From assembly GCF_963675165.1 (NCBI RefSeq), contig NC_087387.1, forward strand, positions 3,089,501-3,153,500: a DNA stretch of 64,000 nucleotides, written 5' to 3'. The position numbers were made by a program, and so were the translations under genes. The notes under the pieces are model-generated. The model was not told where the DNA came from and ran no database searches. It saw nothing but the letters and a program-made list of their open reading frames with translations. Origin of the DNA: Halichondria panicea. Taxonomy: Eukaryota > Porifera > Demospongiae > Suberitida > Halichondriidae. This document shows positions 1-10,176 of the stretch, one piece after another. Numbering within the stretch: position 1 is the first letter of the stretch; each line of letters begins with the position of its first letter.

Positions 1-118
1 AGCAAAATCTGGTAATGATCGATGAAAAGCCCAGGACAAGGTGGGTGGGGCTGCTTGCAACAGCACACTGAGCGAGCTTGATCAGCCTACACCTAGCTAC
101 CTACTTCAAAGTTGGAAA

Positions 119-3100
119 ATGAGCAGGACTGAAGGGTTTAACTTACCAAGATTGCCGTAAGTCTTCCTGATCACAAAAAAGTATAGACTCTAAGCTGCTA
201 TAAAATACTAATTGTCTACTGTAGTGTAGACTTTACACATTTTTTTGAGCAAATTGACTTAGTCACTAGTGATGAACTAGCACTGTACTGTAGCAGCTAA
301 CATGCTAAAGTATTTACCATTCAACTTTGTTTCTGTCAACGTTAGAACATCCCATACAAGGCTGACAAGCCCTCAATCTATCAAGGTCCACCCAGCTGTG
401 ACTAAACCATCCAGGGCAGATGTAAGCAACCTGAGAACTAAGCAGCACAGAAGATCTGTATCTGAGCCGTCATACACCGCATATTTGTAAGGACATAGCT
501 ACCTAGCTGGAGAGTAATAGTAGCTATCTCTACAACTGCTACCCTAACCCTACAGTGCATTGAACCCTCTCAAAGTGCTGCGGCCATCAGTCTATGAGCA
601 CTATCAGTCTCATACGTGTCCACAATTAATATTATGACTGCATGTACTCCTACAGAGGAGCACCTCGTCAAGACATCCCTCATCACGTTTATCGTGATGC
701 TGCTATGTTTGATGATGTGTTCGACAAGCAGGGAAAACTCCTTCAATCAAGAGATACTCCAAAAATCACAAATCCCTTACACAGCCTAGGCTACAGCAGG
801 TACACTGTATAATGGGGAATGTTTGTGTTGTTGGTGGTTCTGCTTGGTAATGAAGTATACGTACTGTAGATCTAGGCTACTAACAAACAGTGATCAATGT
901 TGCACGATTGTTTGCTTTTAATTGTAGCTTACATGATCCACACTGTCGAAAATTGTTCTTGAATAACAAATCTTTGCGATCTCACCTTATGGATCTGGGC
1001 TTGGTATGTTTGGTTAATTTGTAACTGCAGAAAAAATTAATTTTGGGTAATTTTTAGATCACAGGTGACCTAAAAGTTGTAGCTTCAACTAATGAGCAGC
1101 GACAGAAGATACGGGCCCATGAGTTACTTGAGAGGAAGGAGACACTTCTTTTTAAACTAGAGACGCAGGAGCAACAAAGAATCCAGCGGTTACAGAGAGC
1201 ACCAAGACAACTTCCGTCCAAGTACCTTGACAGCATGCTCAAGTCAGAAAAGAGAATGGAGAGAGCGGAGGTTGTACAACAAATGAAAATGGACAAAATT
1301 ATTCAAGCTCAAGAGGTATAATTCAGCACGTCATGTGTGATATTATAATTCATGGTTGGTACGTATGAAACCTGTATGTATTTTTTATTCAGCGAAAAGA
1401 GGAGCTGGCTGATAAGAAAAGGTTGGCTCAACAGAAAAAGATGAAGCAAGCCACTGAGGAAGCAAAACTGTTTGAGCAAGCAAAGAGAAATGCAGCAAGA
1501 CACAGGCAAGAGTGTGCTGAACTGGCTGCATATGAAAGGCAGTATGGAAAGGTACGACACATCTATATGTACATGCAGTGTATTTATAACTGATAAGCAC
1601 ATCGACGTAACAATGCTTTCGATCTGTCATATCACAGTTTGGTCGACAATTGGCCATTTGGCATAGGGACTCTGATAGAATCCACAACAGGTAATTTAAG
1701 CTCCTAGAACATCATTTTTGTATGGAATGCCGTGATTAACTTTGTTTTCCACTTGTAGAATGATCTTGATGGAGCGCACATGCTGGTCAAAACAAAAAGA
1801 GCAAAAGCAAACAGAGGTGGTGTAAACGACATTACCTTCTTATGCAGTCTGTGTAAATGTTACTCACACTCATCATGTAGGACCATCCACGCCATGCCGC
1901 CAAATTGTCACCGACTGAAAGTAGTGCACCTTCAACGCCCAGTCAACATTCTAATCAGCCTCAAATACAAAAGGAAAGTGTCCCGGTTCCTGGTGAGCTA
2001 GCCCCTCAAACTGATAGTGAAGAATTAGCCATACCAGTTAATGTTGAAGAAGACAGTAAAGAGAAATCCACTAGTCCGGCACTATCAGAAGTAACAAAGG
2101 ACATCGCTCAAATTGAAGAGAAAAGCTGGGAAATTGACACAACAGCAGCAACTGCAGCTTCTAAAAGTGATGTTGACATCAAACCAACTACGTACAGTTT
2201 GCAAGAGGTTGAAGAAAGCATAACAAACCTGGCAATCCAAGATGAGAAGGCAGAGAATGTTTTTGTGACTGTTCTGGATCGTGATCAAAGTGATGCACAA
2301 CTTACTACCATCTTCGTTGATGCTCTACAAAGGTGCTACAGTAATTTGTCTTATAATTAGGACACTTGTATGACAGTATAACATAATTATGCAGAATGGA
2401 TTACCAGGGTCGTGGGTTTGTCAGCATTGATGATTTCACTCAACTGCTTAATTCACGAGATCTGGGATTACAGCTAAATGAGAATGAGCTCCTGTACATA
2501 GCTGAACAAGTGGATCCAGGAAATGGATGGGTGCCATTCGTGCCTGTAGCTCAACAACTGCCAGAGTTTTTGGTAGCTATGTACAATCAGCGAGCGGAAC
2601 TACAAACAGTGAGTGTGTCATCCTCTGACGTTTTCATTCAAATTGATCAATAAACTTGTTTGAAACACAGCAACAATATGGCGCCTACATGGAAGATCAG
2701 TGGTGTCAAATGTACCTCCTCTCCGGGGTCACTTACTACAACAAGCTAACTGGAGAAATATTAACAGGCGGACGACCAGAAGATTTCAGGCCACATCTGA
2801 AGGTACGTTCAAGACGATTAGTTTTAGTGTGGTGAATGCTACCAGCCTTTATTCTAAGGCCTGACATCGAGGCTATGGGAATTTCCTAAATACATTAGCT
2901 AGAGGTTACAATTTGGAATTTTTGTACATGTAATTTCGCATGTATCAATAAATTCTCCACGTTGATTTAAAAGCAACTAGCGTAAGCTTACTAATACATC
3001 ACTGGACGCATGAATAATAACGGCATGACCAGAAAAGAGACTTTAGCCTCGAGGACACGACATGACCAACAGTGGGCGTTTTCCTCTGAGCTGTGTGCAA

Positions 3101-4735
3101 CTAAGACAATTTGGCATTAATTTGCACTCTGCGCTCATACTTTCTTTGAACCCTTTGTTTTTAATTCCTGGATTCCACTCGACTGCATGAGTAAATCTAC
3201 ATGTGTGCATGTATTGTGCGTTTGTGTTTTATCAATAGTGAAAACATTTTCAGGAAGATCCATTTGAAGAATCAATTGTGGACTTTTTCGAGACAGCTGA
3301 TACAGACAAGGATGGAGTCATTAACATCAACAATTTCTATTCGGTAACATTTCTTACTCAGTAAGTCAAAAGTCAACATAATTATATGCAGCTGCTAGTG
3401 TCACCAATGGTGAGCACACGTATCTACAGCAACCAAATGGAGGATCTCCTGACATTGTTTCAGGAGAGTAGTGAAAATGGTCTTGCAACACTGGAAACCT
3501 TTGCCCCAATAGTCAAGATATTGCTGGTTATGATCTACCAAAATGCTTACCCAGATGTAGTAAGTTTCTTAGAGAGAGTATCGAACGTACATAGGCATAC
3601 TGTGCATCAGATATATGCAGAGAGTAATGTGACTTCCTGTATCTGTCATGGGCTTGGAATTTGCACACTGACCAATCCAAGTGTGTGTGATGTACACCTG
3701 ATGCAAGTATACCTACGTTTGACACACTCTCTCTCTCTTGATTCTACTGCATACATCTGCTGCGACAGAGAAACTTATACCAACTATGTACATGTATAGC
3801 CCTTAAAAGCTGAACCAATCATCATGATTTTCGTGCTTGCAGCTATATATGCGGTATACATTGTACATATTCACTAATCTATTACCCTAATTTACTTAGG
3901 AGGAATGGATCGAGTTAGACTCCAGAAAATGTGGTACGTTTCTCTTCAACAAAGACACTGGTGAGACCTATGTGCAGAAGCTCTCTGAGACTGGAGAAGC
4001 AACCGATACTGAAGAGAGAGCCAAGCAATCTGCTACGACAGGAAGCTCAAAAGTGAGTTCAGTTAAACATCTGAGAATCATGAATCTTTGTACGGTCACC
4101 CAGTAATACGTACGTCTGCACGATGCACATGCACAATCAACTACCGTATTATATAATAGCGGGTAACATTCGTGGGGTAAAAAATTTGTTTCTCAAACGA
4201 TGCTTTTCGTGAGTAAACATTAGACTTAATTGCCTGCACTGCATTGCATGCTTCGTTTAAACCATGCCTACGTTTTTGTGGGAAAATACTTAGTGGAGGT
4301 CAGCTTGCCTATGAAAATAACTAAACGCAAATGGAACGCTATACTTCTCGTAAACTGCTACGATCTGTCAGTAAAATCCAGCGTATTTTGTCAACAAACG
4401 CTTTACGTTTATGTGCATAATTATTATGTTGATTCACTGCTACTATACTAGTGTTAATAATTTGTGGCTCTTTGATTTGAGCAAATCTATAATTTCAGAG
4501 GGCCGTACAAATTCGTTCATCCACAAGTCAACCTGAGAGTGAATACACTGGCATTGGTATAGTACCAGATGAAACAGATGAAGGAACCAGTGTTCCTCAA
4601 GGCAGGGTGGCTCCTCAAGAGCAGTCTGTAGAAACACCAGCTGAGGCAAAATCAGAGGAGAAATTACACAACAAAGAAGCATCAACTGGCCAAACACTTG
4701 AAGGCAAAGAAGTAACACTTACCCTTGTTAACTAA
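119..4735 (+). CDS. EF-hand / coiled-coil protein, unrecognised family
   Basis: Fifteen-exon model: 119-156, 346-486, 656-799, 928-1003, 1058-1315, 1393-1551, 1638-1690, 1759-1816, 1881-2332, 2395-2608, 2671-2802, 3254-3343, 3392-3556, 3900-4052, 4499-4735. It totals 2370 nt (789 aa) and stays in frame throughout. Seen: a basic N-terminus; a long charged Glu/Lys/Gln-rich helical stretch at about residues 135-290 (likely coiled coil); a low-complexity acidic Ser/Thr/Glu region at about 310-455; a degenerate EF-hand (GRGFVSIDDFTQLL) near 462-480; and a canonical EF-hand loop DTDKDGVININN near 590-600. Two short WW-like strands (VTYYNKLTGEI and GTFLFNKDTGETY) flank the second EF-hand. There is no signal peptide or membrane segment, so it is probably cytosolic, binding calcium through the second hand. 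I do not recognise an orthologue; a ciliary or cytoskeletal role is only a guess. The donor of exon 8 (gtggtg) is the weakest splice call. Confidence 0.8.
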
Positions 4736-6977
4736 GAAGACAAGCATCTTTTGCTTATAAAATGTACATGTATATAGACCCTTGTACAATAGTTTTGATT
4801 GATTATTTTCTCGCACCCAGACGTGCATTTATATACCAGGATGTCCACGTACAACTGTGTAATTATAGTGTGTAACACTAGAATTTTTTTTAAAAAACCA
4901 GTATAAATTGAAGCACTGAAGTCAGTGAAGTGTAAATGACACCCGGCGCATTAGTTCGATTTGTATATGTTTGAGCAGTCATGTATAAGTATAGTTAACA
5001 ATAGACGATATACTGCACTTTGCAAATGGCCAAAACTACAAGCATCTCAAGTTGCAAAGCCCAGTCATGTATTGGGGTTGCAATGTACCACATTAAAAAT
5101 ACACCTTGTTTTCTAGCCTGTACGGTAACACATCCTGTATCTTGGCTCTTATGGGGTGTATGCAATGGCTGCTCATTAAACGTGTGCATGCGCAAGCACG
5201 ATATACGATAGTCAATCAATCAATCAATTAATAAATTAATCCAACAGAAAGAATAGTTCTATATAGGCACATGGCCTCTCAAGGTACGTACTCTCGAGTG
5301 ATACGGAACAAGAGAAAATTACAAAAGTTGTAGCTAATGTGATTCAGAAAACGTTTTAAAGGATACATGCAAAGTATACAGAAGTACTATAACTTGGGAC
5401 AAAAACAGCAGCTGTTGCAACACTAACAGAGGAGCACAATTAACAATAATCCCATAATTATGACTACAAACCTTCTGGCTTAGAATTGTGCGCATGCGCA
5501 ATAGCTCAATGACAATGGCGGCAGACAATAGAGGAAGTTAATTAATTATGATGTGCAGATCGAGCCCTCATTCGTGATCGTACGTAATCTCGTCTACTAG
5601 TACTCGTCTAAAGCCCTGAGCGTTATCCTGGACCTAGACTCGCTATACTCCATAGTTGAAAATCACAAGTGAGGTAAGATGAATGGGATATTGTAGCTAG
5701 CCGTTGTTGCAGGATTATTAAAGTGACACATCATTTTAATGACCCGGCCTGGTCGATCATCCAAAGTCATGAAAGTGGACAGGGGGGGGGGGGGCAGACT
5801 TTTTTTAGAAGGGGGAAGTCTAGGAGAGGCTCGCTGGCTTTGTCAGTGTAGCGCGCGTGCGGCCCAGAACATCTAAGGGCATCACAGACCTGTTATTGCC
5901 TCAAACTTCCACTGGCTTCGGAGCCAGTTGTTCCTCTAAGAAGTCGGCCACCATTCGGGAATGGTGTGACTAGTTAGCAGGTTAATCTAGAGACTCTTGA
6001 AAATCTTTCGTGCCCTCATTTAATAGTGACGTTGAAGGAATAGTGACGTTGAAGGCTTATTTAATACGAGTAGATGTAGATCTAGTAGTAATTAACTTCC
6101 AAACAGTAAAAAATCTACTAAAGTGGCTATATTTTTTAGGCGCACAAATGCAACAAAAGGGAGCTTTAATTAGTGGCGTCTCATTTTGAATAGATATGGG
6201 AGATATTGCAAGCCAGCAATCGAAAAAGTAAGGGTCAAATTTTCTGCTGATTTGGGTCATTTGCATAGGTCTTTCAACATAATTATTCTAGTAATACAGT
6301 ATGTCTCACCCTCTGGTACTAACCATAGTGGTTTTGCAGGGACTCGCATTTCATTAGGGTAAAAATCACATGGCGTTAATTAGGACTCACATTTCATCGG
6401 ACTCTATCCAAATTACACTCAGAATCGTTGCAAGAGCCCCTCCCTACAGACATTAATTCTCAGCTCTCTGCCCCCGAGAATAGGTCTGGCGGTCATCTTA
6501 GCTAGGTTTAATACAATGACCCCTCCCCCCCCCCCCCCATATCAAGCTACATTGATCTGAAAGTTTAATGCGAAAGGGATCAAATGGTTCTCAGATTAAA
6601 ATTTAGTGCCTATATATTGTACAGCCACAAAACTGTGTACATTCTGTTGTTTACTCTGCAATAATCAACATAATTGATAGCGTATTTTTATGATCAGGGA
6701 CAGAGATACAATTATACAATCAATACCAAGCCTATTTTTCGAATAGAGAAAATCGACCTGGGACCAAGGCTACTTTTACTTCTAATCATACGTTACCATA
6801 CATAGACCAGACAATCTCGTCCCCTTATGTTTATAGTGCCGGGACTGGCTCTTCAATGAACTGCACTGACATGTTTCAAGTTGTTATTTCTGCTCACTTG
6901 TTTGTATGTAGATAATCATGAATGAAATTTTTTGCAGATTTCTATAGTGGCTATTGGGCAGTGGATTGTTCGGTTCG
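4736..6977. other. Spacer between EF-hand gene and fusion oxidoreductase
   Basis: No protein-coding exon recognised. It holds G and C homopolymer runs (about 5779-5793 and 6525-6538) and a possible promoter with a first non-coding exon around 5486-5671. A pyrimidine-rich acceptor (tttttttgcag) ends at 6938, just before the next start codon, and could receive a 5'UTR splice. A repeat fragment resembling the 'agcgggtaa' TIR family lies at about 4158, inside the last intron of the preceding gene. Confidence 0.5.
5486..5525 (+). promoter_or_regulatory. NRF1-like and YY1-like motif cluster, putative promoter
   Basis: A perfect NRF1-type palindrome (tgcgcatgcgca) lies near 5489-5500. About 15 bp later comes caatggcggc, which matches the YY1 core ATGGCGGC. 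In animal housekeeping promoters these two motifs commonly sit at or just downstream of the start site. A good donor (gag|gtaaga) follows at about 5671 and an acceptor occurs at 6938, so this may be the promoter and non-coding first exon of the oxidoreductase starting at 6978. Motifs are seen; the function is inferred. Confidence 0.4.
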
Positions 6978-9914
6978 ATGGCCGATGAAGAAGCAGAAGT
7001 TATCATAGTTGGTGGTGGGCCAGTGGGTCTTTCATTGGCATGCGATCTTTCGAAACGAGGAGTGAAAACTATCTTGCTCGAGCGCAACAAGACTACTTCC
7101 GTGATAGCGAAAGCATTTGCCCTGAATTGTCGAAGTATGGAGCATTTTCGCAGAATGGGAGTCCAAGAGAAAATCCAAAATGCCTCTCTTCCACGTGATG
7201 TTCCATTTAACATTGGATTTTATTCTACAGTGCTAAATGGATCCACTGCCCTCAAGGTAACCTACGCATCATGGGGTGATATTGTCGATGGCAAAACAGA
7301 AAAGGGCTATCCATTCTATGAAGAAGGTATTTCTCCAGTAGTACCCATGTTCTGTGCACAAACTGCATCCGAACCCACTTTGAAAAAGCACATTGAAACA
7401 ACATCTGATTGTGTTAGTCTGTTCTTTGGACACAAAGCTATTGCAATTTCTCAAGATGAAAACGGAGTTGTTATTCAGGCGGAAGTCGATGGAGGGTATG
7501 AAACGAAAACCTTCAAAGGTCGATATGTTGTTGCATGCGATGGTGGAAGTAGTCCCTGCAGAAAATTGCTTGGAACGCACATGGTTGGGAAGTTTGTATT
7601 AGCTCGTGCTTTTAGTGTGATGTTAAATTCTCCTCAGATTTACCAACAAATCAAGGATGATTGCAAAGTTGGAATGTCATTTGTATCGAATGTCAAGTTC
7701 ACTGCACTTTGTTACATTGCCAATGACAATAACATAGTCATTCACTCTTTCCTGCCACTTAATATCTCCGATGACACGCTAAAACGATACGAGCAAAATC
7801 CAGAAAGAGTAGTCAAATCGGTTGTAGGATCTGATCTTCCTTTCACCGTGCTTGGTTGTTCCCACTATAACATGCATGCCTTGATCTCTACAAAATTTCG
7901 AATCGGGAGAGTTCTTTTTGCTGGAGACAGTGCCCATCAATGGATGCCTGTTGGAGGATTGGGACTGAACACCGGTGTTAGCGATGCAGGTGACCTGGCA
8001 TGGAAACTCGAGGCGGCTGTCAAGGGATACGGTGGAGCCAACCTCCTTGACTCCTATGAAGAAGAAAGACGACCATTGGTTGATTCTACAAGACGATTTG
8101 TTTTTCACCTTGGAGGAAATACTGTCGGGAATGCGAACTTGTTCGTGTTTTTCTCCATTCCTATCGTTCGATTAGTCGTAAGTTGGATAGTAGCTCGATT
8201 TTTTCTGCCGGATGTGGTCAATTCCAACCTTCTTACTCTTGGTTTCCAATACTCCAACTCAAGCATCATTATGCATGAGTACAATAAGGATGGCAAAATT
8301 GTGAATCCCTCTTCGTATGGGGGATGCCGATACCCCGCTCTACCTGGTTGCCGTGCTCCCCATGTTGCCCTGCCTGACCAAGAGTCTACGCTGGACCTGT
8401 TTGGCAGTGGCTTTGTCCTTTTAGTGATAGGTGGAGAAGACGCAGACCTTCAACCTCTTAAGGACGAGTTTGATCAAAGAAAGATACCGTGTCAGCAGTT
8501 TTCTTTTCAGAAGTTTCCAGAGCTAGCAGCTGCATACGATCGCAAGTATTTCTTGGTTCGTCCCGATGGCATTGTCTGCTGGAGGTCCGACTCACAGCCT
8601 AGCAGCCTTGAGTCACAAAAGATTGTAGCCACGGTGATTGGTGAAAACAACTGCCAAAGGCTTCCGGTACGCATCACACAGCTTGATAGCCCAGCTTTTG
8701 TGCCTTTTGTCTCTGACCTTTTTCTCCGATTTGGAGTTGAGATGATTTTGAGCAACTACCTTGGCCTTTCTAACATCACATCCTGGCTAATTGGTTTTGG
8801 TCTTTTCTGGACATCAAGGGCCATGCGAGTTAAACAACTACCCCAATTCATTCAGGAAACATCTCGTCACAGTGCAATTGTGATACAAGAGTTTGGTAAT
8901 GCAGATGCTGTCCTCAAGGTTGATCCCCGTCATACTGGGAGTTTTGGCCCTAACGATGTTCTCATTCGAGTGTTTGCTGCATCAGTTAACCCTGTTGATT
9001 GTCGGATGAGAATGGGGTATGGTAGTTCAGTAGTATCAAGGCTTCTGCCTTCCACTCGCACGAGCCTCTTCCCCCTTGTTCTTGGACGTGATTGTGCTGG
9101 TGAAGTTGTTGTTGTTGGGGATGCTGTCACCAAGTTCTTGCCAGGAGATTGTGTGTTTGCTGTTGTTCCCGTTCACAAACAGGGCACATACGCCCAGCTC
9201 GTTTCCGTGGACGAAGAATTTGTATCCCTCAAACCTTCCAATGCTGATTTCAATGAGGCAGCATCACTTCCTTGGATCGCTTGTACTGCTTGGTCTGCGT
9301 TGGTGAAGAGTGCTGGTCTTAACCAGTACAATTCTCGTGGTAAAAGTATTCTCGTTCACGCTGGAACTGGGGGTGTTGGATCGTTGGCTGTGCAGGTGCT
9401 CAAGGCATGGGGTGCTGAAGTGACCGTAACATGCTCGGCACAAAATTTCACTCTAGCTCGTCATCTTGGTGCTGACAAGGTGATCGATTGCACTGCTGGT
9501 GATTTCTCGGCTGGACTTGGTGGTGGATATGACATAGTCGTCGACCCCATCGGTTTGGATTACGAAAAAAAGTCACGTAGCGTTCTGAAGCATTTTGGTG
9601 GTGCCCAGTACATATGCTTGATTTCCCCGGAGGTGTTCCTATCTCAAAAACTCGGTTCTTTTGTTGGCAGTCTTCTCTTTTCCTGGATTTACCGATTCAA
9701 AATTATCACTAATCGATTCCTCTTTGGTCAATCTTTTTGCTATTCCACAACTGAACCTGATGGCAAGTGTCTCGATGCTGTGTGCAAAATGGTCGAGAGA
9801 GGCGAGATTAGGCCACTGATTGAGGGAGTGTATTCGATGGACGAGATAGTTGCTGCTCACAAGCATGTGGAAGCTGGGCATACTCGTGGCCAGAGTATTA
9901 TCACAATTCCCTAA
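6978..9914 (+). CDS. Intronless fusion: class A flavin monooxygenase + RTN4IP1-like MDR reductase
   Basis: One uninterrupted 978-residue frame; the first ATG in frame is at 6978 (MADEEAEV). The N-terminal half is a PheA/TfdB-type FAD monooxygenase: dinucleotide-binding GGGPVG at residues 12-17, the mid-domain CDGGSSPCR near 187, and the FAD ribityl motif GRVLFAGDSAHQWMPVGG near 310-327. Residues of about 440-600 resemble the thioredoxin-like C-terminal domain of phenol hydroxylases. From about 628 to 978 is a zinc-free medium-chain dehydrogenase/reductase most like RTN4IP1/quinone oxidoreductase, with VNPVD, TLGRD-like LGRDCAGEV, an AASLPW segment and the NADPH-binding GTGGVGSLAVQV near 795. 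Predicted: NAD(P)H-dependent hydroxylation of an aromatic or quinone-like substrate coupled to a reductase on the same chain. Two hydrophobic stretches (about 385-405 and 593-607) may contact membrane. Lack of introns is odd here, where neighbours have 2-26 exons; retrocopy or transfer are both possible. Confidence 0.9.
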   Translation: MADEEAEVIIVGGGPVGLSLACDLSKRGVKTILLERNKTTSVIAKAFALNCRSMEHFRRMGVQEKIQNASLPRDVPFNIGFYSTVLNGSTALKVTYASWGDIVDGKTEKGYPFYEEGISPVVPMFCAQTASEPTLKKHIETTSDCVSLFFGHKAIAISQDENGVVIQAEVDGGYETKTFKGRYVVACDGGSSPCRKLLGTHMVGKFVLARAFSVMLNSPQIYQQIKDDCKVGMSFVSNVKFTALCYIANDNNIVIHSFLPLNISDDTLKRYEQNPERVVKSVVGSDLPFTVLGCSHYNMHALISTKFRIGRVLFAGDSAHQWMPVGGLGLNTGVSDAGDLAWKLEAAVKGYGGANLLDSYEEERRPLVDSTRRFVFHLGGNTVGNANLFVFFSIPIVRLVVSWIVARFFLPDVVNSNLLTLGFQYSNSSIIMHEYNKDGKIVNPSSYGGCRYPALPGCRAPHVALPDQESTLDLFGSGFVLLVIGGEDADLQPLKDEFDQRKIPCQQFSFQKFPELAAAYDRKYFLVRPDGIVCWRSDSQPSSLESQKIVATVIGENNCQRLPVRITQLDSPAFVPFVSDLFLRFGVEMILSNYLGLSNITSWLIGFGLFWTSRAMRVKQLPQFIQETSRHSAIVIQEFGNADAVLKVDPRHTGSFGPNDVLIRVFAASVNPVDCRMRMGYGSSVVSRLLPSTRTSLFPLVLGRDCAGEVVVVGDAVTKFLPGDCVFAVVPVHKQGTYAQLVSVDEEFVSLKPSNADFNEAASLPWIACTAWSALVKSAGLNQYNSRGKSILVHAGTGGVGSLAVQVLKAWGAEVTVTCSAQNFTLARHLGADKVIDCTAGDFSAGLGGGYDIVVDPIGLDYEKKSRSVLKHFGGAQYICLISPEVFLSQKLGSFVGSLLFSWIYRFKIITNRFLFGQSFCYSTTEPDGKCLDAVCKMVERGEIRPLIEGVYSMDEIVAAHKHVEAGHTRGQSIITIP

Positions 9915-10176
9915 ACTGATAAACGGACTATTTTATAGTTGGCAAACATTGTTTGCAGTTAGATCAATCCTATTTAGTCATTAATTTTTTAGCTGGAGTG
10001 CTGTAGTGTTGAATCATATTTTTCTGCATGACTATAATATTAATTATGACTTGATCTATGACTGCAATCCCCGTAGCATTGCCAATTAATAGAGTGTAGA
10101 AAACCTTTCACACCTGTGTCTGTATCACCACAATTAAATATACTTTTATTGTATCTCTCCGGTGGGTGCTAGATCG

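Noticed and set aside
6954-6977. TTG start eight codons before the ATG of the fusion oxidoreductase
   Set aside because: Eukaryotic context; ATG at 6978 is the first usable start and directly precedes the FAD-binding fold.
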